Below the pieces are notes generated by a model, which was not told the DNA's origin, made no database searches, and worked only from the letters and a program-made list of their open reading frames with translations. A stretch of 64,000 nucleotides of DNA from Candidatus Cloacimonadota bacterium (GTDB lineage Bacteria; Cloacimonadota; Cloacimonadia; Cloacimonadales; TCS61): NCBI GenBank assembly GCA_021734835.1, contig JAIPIH010000002.1, positions 62,001 through 126,000 on the forward strand, given 5' to 3'. The position numbers were made by a program, and so were the translations under genes. The stretch's first letter is position 1. Every line of letters begins with the position of its first letter. Below, piece by piece: positions 19,619 to 29,685 of this stretch.

Positions 19619-20830
19619 TTAACCTAAAAATTTGTCTAATATGTTCAAATTCAGTTTCAAACTATCAGAATTTAACTTCAATGTGTTTTTAGCATTTACT
19701 CCGAGTTCACTCCTCAATTCCTTTTTTTCGTATAAATTCATTATATCATTTGCCAGATTTTTACTTTCGGATACAATAATACCCTTATTTTCTAACAGTC
19801 TGTCAACGGAATCACTACAAGAATGATGATATTTTCCAATGATAGTTGGAATTTTATAAAAAGCAGGCTCGAGAGGATTGTGTCCCCCAAAATCATAGAA
19901 ACTACCGCCGACTATTGCAATATCAGAAAGTGCATACAGCATATTTAAAATACCCATCTCATCAACCAGTAGAATTTCCTCCGGTACACCCAGATTGGAA
20001 TAAAAGTGATAATCAAAATCTTTAAAAATATTGCAAACTTGCGGTATTCTGTGAAGATGCCGTGGTACTATTATTATCTTCAGTTTACTAATTTTAGCTT
20101 TGAGGGCTTTAAATACTTCTTTAAACAGCTTTTCTTCTCCCGGACGACTAGAACCCCAGATTATGATAAAATCATCCTCAGAATAGCCTATTTCCAACCG
20201 TAGTGTTTGCTTGTCGAACTCGGGTAAAGCAATACAAAATTTAAGATTATGAGTATTAACAACGTTTTTGAATTTCAAACCTAAAAATCTTCGTTTATCT
20301 TTTTCAGATTGCGCATTAACTGCAACAACAGCTTTCCAGACAGGTTTCCAGAAAAAACGTAAATTCCTATATTTAGGAAATGAATTATCCGATAAACGAG
20401 CATTTACTATAACTACTGGAACGTGCTTCTGTCTCGCCATATATAGCATATTAGGCCAAAATTCTGTTTCTACTAAAATGATCAATTCGGGATTTATCGA
20501 TTCAAAGAATCTTTTCTGAATAAATCCAACATCAAGTGGAAACAGGCTGGCAGCGAGTTTATGGCTTATACTTTTTGCTGCTTTGAATCCAGTTGTCGTC
20601 ATAGTAGTAATGATATAATTTTTAAGTGGATACTTTTGCAATATTTGATTAATAAGGGGTTTAACAGCGTTAACTTCACCTACCGAGGCGGCGTGGATCC
20701 AGATACATTTATCAAAATTGAAACTTAATGACCCGACCCTTTGTTTTCCATGTTTCCCTTTGAATATCAAGCGAATTATTGGATAGCTCAATCTAACCAA
20801 TAAAGCAGTAACAAAGCGATATATTACCAT
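19619..20830 (-). CDS. waaA: 3-deoxy-D-manno-octulosonic acid (Kdo) transferase
   Basis: WIHAASVGEVNAVKPLINQI, LVETEFWPNML, VGGSFYDFGGHNPLEPAFYKIPTIIGKY. Confidence 0.92.
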   Translation of the reverse strand: MVIYRFVTALLVRLSYPIIRLIFKGKHGKQRVGSLSFNFDKCIWIHAASVGEVNAVKPLINQILQKYPLKNYIITTMTTTGFKAAKSISHKLAASLFPLDVGFIQKRFFESINPELIILVETEFWPNMLYMARQKHVPVVIVNARLSDNSFPKYRNLRFFWKPVWKAVVAVNAQSEKDKRRFLGLKFKNVVNTHNLKFCIALPEFDKQTLRLEIGYSEDDFIIIWGSSRPGEEKLFKEVFKALKAKISKLKIIIVPRHLHRIPQVCNIFKDFDYHFYSNLGVPEEILLVDEMGILNMLYALSDIAIVGGSFYDFGGHNPLEPAFYKIPTIIGKYHHSCSDSVDRLLENKGIIVSESKNLANDIMNLYEKKELRSELGVNAKNTLKLNSDSLKLNLNILDKFLG

Positions 20831-20860
20831 AATTGACCTTTTAGTTGGATCTTAAATTCT

Positions 20861-22942
20861 TTAATTGATGAGCTGAAAATATATATCATCGTCAACTTTG
20901 CTTAACATTAAGTTCAGTTTATCAGTCAAATTATAAATTTTCCCTTTCCGCTTACCGATGAGGCGGTAAAGATGAGGATAATACTCATAATGATCATCTT
21001 TCATTGAAGATATTTCAATAATTCCTGTTACCGGATATCTGTCCAGTTCAACGATGATGATATTATTTCTAATTCCGATGATGATTGCCGTGAATTCCTC
21101 GCCTAAATGCTTTTTCATAAATATCATTTTATTTTTCATGTCGACTTCTCTTTCTGATTCATCGGCTATCATCTCTCTTTTCGAAGCATTATCTGCAAGA
21201 TTGAAAAGATCAGCTGTGGAGAAGGGAGAACTAGCTGCAGCTAATTTTTTCTTAATTAGGTTATGTATAACAAGATCAGATATTCTGCGGATCGGTGATG
21301 TGAAATGAGTGTAATGTTCCATCCCAAGTCCAAAATGCCCTAAATTATCAACAGAATATTTTGCCTTCTTCAAACTTCTGAGGATCTTTCTATCAAAAAC
21401 TCTATGAAAATTGTCATTTGGCAGCGCTGCTAGTAATTTTTGTAAAATTGTGTTTTTGTTTGGAAACATCTCCATCTTAACATCATAAACAGCAAGTTCA
21501 TCTTTTAATTTTATTAGCATCTCCTCATCCGGTTGTTCATGAATTCGGTAAATGGATTTTCCTGAGGATAATTCTCCTGCTATAAATTCATTTGCAGCCA
21601 GCATGAAGTTTTCTATCATTTTATGAGAATCCGTTTCCTGACTTCTTTGCAGATCGGTGACATGTCCTTCATCATCGAATATGAACACTGTTTCAGGAAT
21701 ATTTAACTGAAGATAACCGTGGCTGATCCTGGCTTTCTTGAGGGATGCGGATAAAATCCGCATCTTTTTTAGAGTGTTTTCCATTTCAGCTTCGAATTTA
21801 ATATTACCTTCAAAAAAATCATCTATCTCTTCATAATTGAACCTTGCATCTGAACAAATAATGCTATTGTAAACTTTTTGAGCTTTGATCTTATGATCAC
21901 TGCTGAAGCTAGTTTCTACAGTAACAGTTAACTTATCTTCAGCTGGCCGTAAACTGCAAATTTTATTGGAGATTTTTTCAGGAAGCATCGGGATGACTCG
22001 TTTCGGGAAGTAATAACTATTCCCACGTTCCGCTGCTTCTTTGAATAAATTACTGTTAATTTTAATATAATGGGATACATCAGCAATATGAACGAACAGC
22101 TTAAAACCATCGTCATCTTCGATCAAAGAAATTGCATCATCGAAATCTTTAGCAGATTCGGGATCAATAGTGAAAGTCAAAAGATCTCTGAGATCTTTAC
22201 GCCGGGAAATTTCATATTCAGATATTTCCTCATTTATGCTCTGAAGTTCTGTGATAACTTCCGAAGGAAATTCCAGGGGTAAATTATATTGCTTTAAAAC
22301 GCCAAGAACTTCCACGTCAGGATTACCAGCTTTCCCTAAAATTTCAACTATATCACCTGCCGGCAATTTGAACAATTCTCTGTTTCCCCAATTTGTAATT
22401 TTTAATACTACTTTTTCACCTTCCCGGGCATTATTTAGGCCGTTGACAACGAAATTTGTATGAATTCTTGAATTGTCAGGTACAATGTAATATTTCCAGT
22501 TATATTGTTGGAGACTTCCGATAATTATCTCGTTAACTCGTTTGACTATTTCAGTGATAATTCCATATTTTTTACCATTGCGCTGATATTTTATTTCTAA
22601 TTTTACGATATCATTGTGATAAGCATTCAAGGTATCTTCTGAAGATATAAAAATATCGTCCGGATCGGCTTTAACAAAAGCATAAGATTTGTTTTTGGCT
22701 AATGTAGTGGCATCGAATATACCACTGATGATTTTTGTTTTGCCTGATTTTACAGCTGAATATTTGCGATTGTGTAAATTGAGCTTACCCTTGTTTACTA
22801 ATTGAAAAAGTGTATCAAGCAGATCTTTATGCAGGTGCTTATTAAGTCTTATAGCATGTGCTATATCTTTTACTCTAAAACGTTTAGGGCTATTATCTTC
22901 AAGTAATTTAAGGATTTTGTTCTCTAATTTTTTATCATACAT
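20861..22942 (-). CDS. rnr: Ribonuclease R (RNase II/VacB family)
   Basis: TIDPESAKDFDDAISL, ADVSHYIK, YRIHEQPDEEML, GHFGLGMEHYTHFTSPIRRISDLVIHNLI, S1-like C-terminus. Confidence 0.95.
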   Translation of the reverse strand: MYDKKLENKILKLLEDNSPKRFRVKDIAHAIRLNKHLHKDLLDTLFQLVNKGKLNLHNRKYSAVKSGKTKIISGIFDATTLAKNKSYAFVKADPDDIFISSEDTLNAYHNDIVKLEIKYQRNGKKYGIITEIVKRVNEIIIGSLQQYNWKYYIVPDNSRIHTNFVVNGLNNAREGEKVVLKITNWGNRELFKLPAGDIVEILGKAGNPDVEVLGVLKQYNLPLEFPSEVITELQSINEEISEYEISRRKDLRDLLTFTIDPESAKDFDDAISLIEDDDGFKLFVHIADVSHYIKINSNLFKEAAERGNSYYFPKRVIPMLPEKISNKICSLRPAEDKLTVTVETSFSSDHKIKAQKVYNSIICSDARFNYEEIDDFFEGNIKFEAEMENTLKKMRILSASLKKARISHGYLQLNIPETVFIFDDEGHVTDLQRSQETDSHKMIENFMLAANEFIAGELSSGKSIYRIHEQPDEEMLIKLKDELAVYDVKMEMFPNKNTILQKLLAALPNDNFHRVFDRKILRSLKKAKYSVDNLGHFGLGMEHYTHFTSPIRRISDLVIHNLIKKKLAAASSPFSTADLFNLADNASKREMIADESEREVDMKNKMIFMKKHLGEEFTAIIIGIRNNIIIVELDRYPVTGIIEISSMKDDHYEYYPHLYRLIGKRKGKIYNLTDKLNLMLSKVDDDIYFQLIN

Positions 22943-22945
22943 AGT

Positions 22946-23395
22946 TTAAACTCTATTTCCTATCTTATCTTCCAGGATCTTCAGCAAATCTTCTTTTTCA
23001 CTTTGTTTTTTGGAAAATCTTAAGGATTGACCTCGAAACGGATCTAACCTGCGAGGCATTTTGAAAGTACTTAACATTACGCCTTTTTTATCAAGGTAAA
23101 AACATCCGAAATGTGAATATTGACGCTCTGCTTTAATTACCCAGTAATGAATAACGATCTTATCTTCAAAAAGTTCATAGCTGGTAGGAATAAAATATGT
23201 TATTAAACTAAGTAGAAATAAGCCCATTCCCAAAAAGAAGAACAACGGCATACCCCAGTTGATCACAGTTATTTTCCAAAGCAGTAAACTTATCAGCAAC
23301 AGAAATATGCAAAGCAGAATAGAGCTGACCGGATAGTCCCGGAAAGGATAGGAAAGCCATTGTAATCTTGGCTGATCATCTGACATTTTGAACAA
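22946..23395 (-). CDS. Hypothetical membrane protein (two TM, PH-like)
   Basis: 149 aa with two adjacent hydrophobic segments; overlaps the upstream YicC gene start-to-stop. Confidence 0.6.
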   Translation of the reverse strand: MFKMSDDQPRLQWLSYPFRDYPVSSILLCIFLLLISLLLWKITVINWGMPLFFFLGMGLFLLSLITYFIPTSYELFEDKIVIHYWVIKAERQYSHFGCFYLDKKGVMLSTFKMPRRLDPFRGQSLRFSKKQSEKEDLLKILEDKIGNRV

Positions 23396-24248
23396 TCTCC
23401 CTACATTTTTCTATTTCTTCTTTAATAAAAATCACATCATTAAGAACTTCGGTAGAATTAAATTTTGAGCCTATTGTGTTGATCTCTCGATGCATTTCCT
23501 GAAGTATGAAATTCAATTTTTTACCAACATCATTCCTAATTTTCATTAAACTATTGAATTTATTGATATGATCTTCCAGCCTTATAATTTCTTCTGTAAT
23601 ATCAGCTTTTTCGACATAGATGGCTGTTTCAGTTAACATTTTCTTATGATCTTCCTCCGAGATCATATCTCCAATCAAGTTTTTAACATTTTTCTTCAAT
23701 TTGGAGAATACTTTCTTTTTATATTTCGGAAATTGCTTTTTGATCTTTTTCAAGGCAGCTACCATTGAAGCAGATGATGATAAACAAAAGGTTTTCATGG
23801 AATCACCTTCAGTTTCTGACATTTTTTGATGTTCTGAAATTGCTTCATCCAGAGTTTGAAAAATAATTTTGCTTAGATTTTCTTCCTCAACATCGTTAGC
23901 TGTGCTAATTATACCATTTTCTGAAAGTAACTTAGCAAAGGGGAGAGGTTGATCTGTTCCAACCATATTCTTCGCTTTTTTATAAAGATCCCAATAAATT
24001 TTTATCAATTCTTCATTAAGTTCCAGGTTTGGAATTTCCAGCAAATTTAAGTGGATATAGAGATCAACTTTTCCGCGAGTAATTACTTGTTGGATCCGCT
24101 TTGATAATGCTGACTCTAAAAAAAATAATAGCGAAGGTTGCTTGATCCTGATATCAAGAAAACGACTGTTAACTGATTTAACTTCAATCTCAAGATCAAA
24201 GCTTTTATCACTGTATTTTGCCCGTCCGTATCCTGTCATACTTTTCAT
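23376..24248 (-). CDS. YicC/YloC family endoribonuclease
   Basis: MKSMTGYGRAKYSDKSFDLEIEVKSVNSRFLDI...VGKKLNFILQEMHREINTIGSKFNS. Confidence 0.93.
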   Translation of the reverse strand: MKSMTGYGRAKYSDKSFDLEIEVKSVNSRFLDIRIKQPSLLFFLESALSKRIQQVITRGKVDLYIHLNLLEIPNLELNEELIKIYWDLYKKAKNMVGTDQPLPFAKLLSENGIISTANDVEEENLSKIIFQTLDEAISEHQKMSETEGDSMKTFCLSSSASMVAALKKIKKQFPKYKKKVFSKLKKNVKNLIGDMISEEDHKKMLTETAIYVEKADITEEIIRLEDHINKFNSLMKIRNDVGKKLNFILQEMHREINTIGSKFNSTEVLNDVIFIKEEIEKCREIVQNVR

Positions 24249-24334
24249 TCTCTACCTCGAAATATTTATGTTATCAAATTATTAACTTTAAAATTATAAT
24301 GCAAGAAGTAATTGTAATAAAGATAAAAATAATT

Positions 24335-24720
24335 CTAATTCATTGTATTTCTAGTTATTTTTTCATCTGATGTTTCTTTTGCGGTTCTTACCGGATTTGT
24401 TTTTTTTTCGGCTAAAATTGCTCTAATACTGCTATTGTGTGATTTGGGGATGTTTCCTAAGTCTCTTTTTCTTTTTTCGGCTCTTAGAATCGATTTTTGC
24501 TGTTTTCCCTCATAAGTAGTTCAACTCGTTGTTTTTTTTATCTTGTTAAATGGTTTTCAAGCATATTCTGGAATTTCCGATCATCATTAATACTAAAATA
24601 GAAGGTTTTGTTATAACTATCAGTTATTTGATCCTTAAGGCTTTGTAATTGCAGAGCGATTGTGTTTTCTAATCTGCTTTCATTTTATTCACTTCAGTTT
24701 ATAATTTTTCCATACGACTA
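24335..24720 (-). pseudogene. Decayed coding region, family not identifiable
   Basis: Two neighbouring protein-like segments in different reverse frames: NESRLENTIALQLQSLKDQITDSYNKTFYFSINDDRKFQNMLENHLTR* and, downstream, TTYEGKQQKSILRAEKRKRDLGNIPKSHNSSIRAILAEKKTNPVRTAKETSDEKITRNTMN*. Confidence 0.35.
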
Positions 24721-25228
24721 TCACACCTAATACAATTTAAGGAATAAGACCTCTGAAAACAAATTTGCGAGAACTTAACAAACACGATTAATATCAAACT
24801 CTGCATAACACATTATTATACAACAGATTACACTAAAACATATAAGTTTACATAATATATATTATCACACGTAAGAAATGCGATGTTTTTGTGAGATTCA
24901 TTCTTGGTTTATTGCCTCTACTTCATTATAAATGATATGTAGTGATAAAACTCAGCTTAACAATTTTGGTATCTTAGATCGTGTTAGTTTATTAATGAAG
25001 TACAAAATATTTAATAAGATCGTAAAACGCTGTAAAAAAATTAATTTGATAAAAAGATCAACCAATCAAAACCTAAATGCGATGAGATTTACATGAAAAG
25101 TAATGAATGTACATTCGGGAAATGATAAAAGCCGTTAAAATTGAAATATGGGACTCTGAAATAGATTTGAACGATGATAATGTCTTGCACTAGATATACA
25201 TAGAGCAATATGATATTTTTTTATTAAA

Positions 25229-26527
25229 TTAAACGATCTTTCCTTTTAATGTCCACCCCACAGCATCAATTATTTTAACCTTAACGAATTTACTGATGAG
25301 ATTTTTTGATCCGGGAAATACTGTAATTTTAAAATCTCTACTTTTTCCGGACATTTCCAAATCTGATTTTTTACTGACCTGCTCTACATAGATCTCTTTT
25401 ATCTTACCGATCTGCTGTTTATACTTTGCTGTAGTAATTTCCTGCTGAAGTTCAATAAGTTTTTGCAGTCTTGCTAGTCGAATATCTTCTGGAACCTGAT
25501 CTTCGAAATCTGCCGCTTTGGTCCCTGATCGGGAGGAATATTTAAAAGTAAAAGCGTAATCAAATTGTATTTCTTTCATTAGATCATAAGTTCTTTGGAA
25601 TTGCTCTTCAGTTTCACCTGGAAAACCGGCAATAACGTCTGTAGTTATAGCTATATCCGGCATTGCTTGTCTTAATTTGTTTATAATATCCAAAAAATGC
25701 TGCGCGGTATATCCACGATTCATTTTCTTTAAAATTTCATCATCTCCACTTTGCATAGCTAAATGAAGATGTTCACATATCTTATCAGAAGTTGACATCA
25801 CCTTGATGACTTCATCTGAAAGATCCTTAGGATGGGAAGTGACAAATCTTATTCGCTCAATTGTATTTATCTGATTTGCTTGTCGTAACAGTTCTGCGAA
25901 ATTTACATTTTTATAATTATATGAGTTTACATTTTGGCCTAAGAGTGTGATATCCTTAAACCCTTTTTTACCGATATTTGTAATTTCATTTATTATATCT
26001 TTGATCGGTCTACTTCGCTCTCTACCTCGGGTATAAGGCACTATACAGTACGAACAAAAGTTATTGCAGCCTCTCATGATCGTAACAAAAGCATTATATT
26101 TTCCCTTATGGATAGGATAGATATCTTTATATATTTCTTCATCATTTAGAGTGGTATTACAAACAAAGTCGCTTTGTTCGTCAAGTTCAGCTATAATTTG
26201 CGGAAGCCTGGCATATTGATCTACACCAAGAACAAAATCAATATTGGAATTGATATTTGATAAGTTATTACCCAGTCGTTGTGCCATACACCCCAGTACA
26301 CCGATTTTTAAATTTTTCTTGAATTTTTTTCGGTTCATTTCATTTGTAATTCTTCCCAATACCCTATCTTCTGCATGTTGACGTACAGAGCAAGTATTAA
26401 AAAGGATTACATCAGCTAGTTCAATATCTTTCACTATAGTAAATTTATTTTCTTTTAAAATGGAAGACACAAGTTCGCTGTCAGCAACATTCATTTGGCA
26501 ACCATAAGTTTCGATATAAACATTCAT
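25229..26527 (-). CDS. miaB: tRNA-2-methylthio-N6-dimethylallyladenosine synthase
   Basis: YIETYGCQMNVADSE, FNTCSVRQHAEDRV, IMRGCNNFCSYCIVPYTRGRERSRP, C-terminal TRAM. Confidence 0.96.
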   Translation of the reverse strand: MNVYIETYGCQMNVADSELVSSILKENKFTIVKDIELADVILFNTCSVRQHAEDRVLGRITNEMNRKKFKKNLKIGVLGCMAQRLGNNLSNINSNIDFVLGVDQYARLPQIIAELDEQSDFVCNTTLNDEEIYKDIYPIHKGKYNAFVTIMRGCNNFCSYCIVPYTRGRERSRPIKDIINEITNIGKKGFKDITLLGQNVNSYNYKNVNFAELLRQANQINTIERIRFVTSHPKDLSDEVIKVMSTSDKICEHLHLAMQSGDDEILKKMNRGYTAQHFLDIINKLRQAMPDIAITTDVIAGFPGETEEQFQRTYDLMKEIQFDYAFTFKYSSRSGTKAADFEDQVPEDIRLARLQKLIELQQEITTAKYKQQIGKIKEIYVEQVSKKSDLEMSGKSRDFKITVFPGSKNLISKFVKVKIIDAVGWTLKGKIV

Positions 26528-26540
26528 TTATTAGTCTTCC

Positions 26541-28406
26541 TTATACTTTTCTATTTCTATCACCCAGCAATACTATATCACGCAGAGCTTCAACATTTTT
26601 TGCTTTCAGCCATTTATTCTCAAAATTAACATTTTGAACGATCTGTGCAATTGCTGCTAGTGTTTGTAAATGGAAATTTCTTTCGTCCTTGGTACCAACT
26701 ATGACAAATACTATCTGCACTTTTGGAGCTTCTTTTGAAAAATAAATACCTTCTCGGCAGCGTGCTAACAGAATGGAGAACTTTTTATTTCCTGAGATTA
26801 TCAGGTGAGGAATAGCAAGGTTTTCCGTTATCACAGTAGAGCTTTCATCTTCCCTATCCAACAAGGAAGTATAAAAATTATCTTCTTTTGTATCAAGTGA
26901 AGCTGATAGGTTCTCAGCAACCTTATGGAAAAAGTCCTCCTTTGTGGTGCTCTTTTTAATATCCAAAATAATCGCTTTTTCTATTAGCTTATCAAATCTA
27001 TCTTTCTGAATATTATCACGTTCTCTAATTATTTCCTTTAATTCACTTTCTAATTTAGAAGTATCAAGATCCTTTGCTTTGATACGGTTTATCAATTGTA
27101 ATAGAGCAGATTCTTTGTTGGTGCGGATCCTACCGTAAAAAAAGAACCAGATAACACTGAAAGCAGCAAAAGCAGCTGTTATGATAAGCGTGTTTTTCCC
27201 CATCTCAACGATTATGAAAATATAAGCTATAATAGCAAATATCTGAAGCCAGGGATAAAGTGGTGATTTAAATTTCGGACGATAATTTTGAATTCCGCTT
27301 TCACGCATGATTATTGTTGAAATGTTAATAAATAAAAAAAGCAATAACATCATTGTAGAAGCTGTCTTAACCAGAGTTTCCAGAGGCAGAAAAATAACAG
27401 CTATCATGAATATACTTGTAAATATTAAAGAATTTACGGGTGTTTTAAGTTTATAGTTAATTGTAGAAAAGAATTTCGGTAAAAGCTGATCTTTACTCAT
27501 AGCAAGCGGATTTCTCGAAGCAGCCATAATTCCGGCATTAGCAGTTGAAAAAAATGCAAGCAAAGCAGCAACTGCAAGAATATACCTTCCTGGATTGCCC
27601 ATTATTACATGCGCTCCATCACTTATTGGTGTTAAGGTATAGTTCCCAACTTCACTAATTAACAACTTATTGCCTAAAATGCCGACTGTAACAAATACAA
27701 CCAGGAAATAGAGGATCGTTACAGTTAAAAAGGCTAAGATCATACCCTGAGGAATAGTTTTGGAAGGATTTTTTACTTCTTCTGCCACACTGGCGATTTT
27801 AGTTAATCCTCCAAACGAGATAAATATCATCCCTGCAGTCGTAAAGAGAGTTCTCAGATCACCTTTCATAAAGACATCAAAGTTTTTGTTATCGACAACC
27901 GGAATTCCTCGAATAACATAAAAAATGAGGATTGCAAATAGAAAGACGACCATCAAAACCTGTATTGTACCTGCATGTTTTGTACTTATAATATTCAATA
28001 TTGTAAAAAAAATACAAAATCCTGTAGCGATTAGTTTTATATGTAGCATCGAAATGTCCGGAAAGACAAAAGTAGCAAAAGCTCCAATCCCGATCAGAGC
28101 AAAAGCACTTTTGAACGCTAAAGAAAACCAGGATGTTAATCCTGCTAAAGTTCCAAAATTAGCTCCCATACTGCGGAAAATAAAGAAATATGACCCTCCG
28201 GCTTTGGGCATGGCAGTTGCAAGTTCAGCTTGACTAAGCATGCTTGGTATTACAAGTAATCCTGCCAGTAAATAAGCTATTACTATTGCCGGACCTGAGT
28301 TAAAATATGCCAGACCAGGTAGAATAAAAAGTCCGGAACTGATCATAGCACCAGCCGCTATACTAAAAACTGAGATCAGACCAAGTTCTTTCTTTAGCTT
28401 ACTCAT
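26541..28406 (-). CDS. APC-family permease with C-terminal PTS EIIA type-2-like domain
   Basis: N-terminal GLISVFSIAAGAMISSGLFILPG (APC); C-terminal region ATKEDFFHKVAENL..YTSLLDREDESSTVITENLAIPHLIISGNKKFSILLARCREGIYF resembles PtsN/EIIA-fru. Confidence 0.85.
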   Translation of the reverse strand: MSKLKKELGLISVFSIAAGAMISSGLFILPGLAYFNSGPAIVIAYLLAGLLVIPSMLSQAELATAMPKAGGSYFFIFRSMGANFGTLAGLTSWFSLAFKSAFALIGIGAFATFVFPDISMLHIKLIATGFCIFFTILNIISTKHAGTIQVLMVVFLFAILIFYVIRGIPVVDNKNFDVFMKGDLRTLFTTAGMIFISFGGLTKIASVAEEVKNPSKTIPQGMILAFLTVTILYFLVVFVTVGILGNKLLISEVGNYTLTPISDGAHVIMGNPGRYILAVAALLAFFSTANAGIMAASRNPLAMSKDQLLPKFFSTINYKLKTPVNSLIFTSIFMIAVIFLPLETLVKTASTMMLLLFLFINISTIIMRESGIQNYRPKFKSPLYPWLQIFAIIAYIFIIVEMGKNTLIITAAFAAFSVIWFFFYGRIRTNKESALLQLINRIKAKDLDTSKLESELKEIIRERDNIQKDRFDKLIEKAIILDIKKSTTKEDFFHKVAENLSASLDTKEDNFYTSLLDREDESSTVITENLAIPHLIISGNKKFSILLARCREGIYFSKEAPKVQIVFVIVGTKDERNFHLQTLAAIAQIVQNVNFENKWLKAKNVEALRDIVLLGDRNRKV

Positions 28407-28407
28407 T

Positions 28408-29622
28408 TTATTTTAAGGCATCCAATTTTGCTACAATAATCTTGTTCCGGCCATCAGATTTTCCTTTATACATAGCCCTAACAGCGTTCTTCAGAAGATC
28501 GTTAACGGAAAGTTCTTCAGTATTGTAATTGGCAATACCAATTGTAACAGTTAAGGCTATTTGCTTATCTTTATATGTTATGGGGAATTTAGCGATCTGT
28601 TGTTTTATCAGTTTTGCTACGTGCAAAGCACCAATGGCATCAGTTTGCGGCAGCAGAATTACAAACTCTTCTCCCCCGTATCTACTTACAACGTCTTGCT
28701 TCCTGATCAAATTATTTATTAAATTTGAAATTTGCTTCAAAACAAAATCACCACAATCATAATTGTGATTTTTATTAATACAATTGAAATTATCCAGATC
28801 GATCAGCATAATGGAAAATTCTTCCTTAGATCTTTCAAATTTAGACTTCTCATATTCGAGCTTCTCTGTAAGTGCTCTTTTATTGGGTAGCTGAGTGAGA
28901 GGGTCAGTTCTAATAACCTCGAATAATTTTTTATTGGATTCACTTAGTTCAGCCTTTGCTTTTATCATATCTGTTATATTAATGGAGAAATTATATAGTT
29001 TGGGTTTATTAAAGACATTTTCATATTTATGGAAGCTGGATAACATATGCAATACTGATTTATTCTTATGCAAGTAAGTGATTTCACCGTATGGGATTTC
29101 CACATCACTATCATAACATTTATCTACATTAGCTCGGAATTGATCAAAATCAGCATTCGGGATCAGTAGATCTTCTACTTTTTTCCCAATAACATCTTTA
29201 CTCAAATACCCTAAGACCTTCTCACATTGATAATTCCAAGAGGAGATGCTATGATCTCTATCAATAGAATACACGGCAATGTAAGGTATGTTATAGATCA
29301 GTTTCTCTAGTTTATCTTCATATTGATGCAGTTGGTGATCAAGATTTTGCCAATTCTCAACATCTTCCTTATATTCCAGAAACCGGCGATAGATAAATAT
29401 TATTAAGCCTACAGTGAGTAAAAAGAAAATGATCAATAACTCTATCACTAATTTATAATTGAAAAATCCAAAGCTCTTCAGGATGTGGTCAGAGACGATA
29501 AATACTTTTAATAAAGCAAAACAAATTATTATAATTGTAACTAAAATAGCAACATCCACCGGAACTCGTTTATGAGTTCTTATAGTGCCTTTACGGCTGT
29601 CTTTTAGAAACGTGATATTCAT
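28408..29622 (-). CDS. Membrane-anchored PAS-GGDEF diguanylate cyclase
   Basis: Two N-terminal TM, PAS-like domain (YSIDRDHSISSWNYQCEKVLGYLSKDVIGK), RTDPLTQLPNKRAL, intact RYGGEEFVILLP. Confidence 0.9.
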   Translation of the reverse strand: MNITFLKDSRKGTIRTHKRVPVDVAILVTIIIICFALLKVFIVSDHILKSFGFFNYKLVIELLIIFFLLTVGLIIFIYRRFLEYKEDVENWQNLDHQLHQYEDKLEKLIYNIPYIAVYSIDRDHSISSWNYQCEKVLGYLSKDVIGKKVEDLLIPNADFDQFRANVDKCYDSDVEIPYGEITYLHKNKSVLHMLSSFHKYENVFNKPKLYNFSINITDMIKAKAELSESNKKLFEVIRTDPLTQLPNKRALTEKLEYEKSKFERSKEEFSIMLIDLDNFNCINKNHNYDCGDFVLKQISNLINNLIRKQDVVSRYGGEEFVILLPQTDAIGALHVAKLIKQQIAKFPITYKDKQIALTVTIGIANYNTEELSVNDLLKNAVRAMYKGKSDGRNKIIVAKLDALK

Positions 29623-29685
29623 TATCTTATACTCCGAGGAAGTGTTGAATTTTCAAATTAGTTCCTAATACGTAAAATGTAAATT

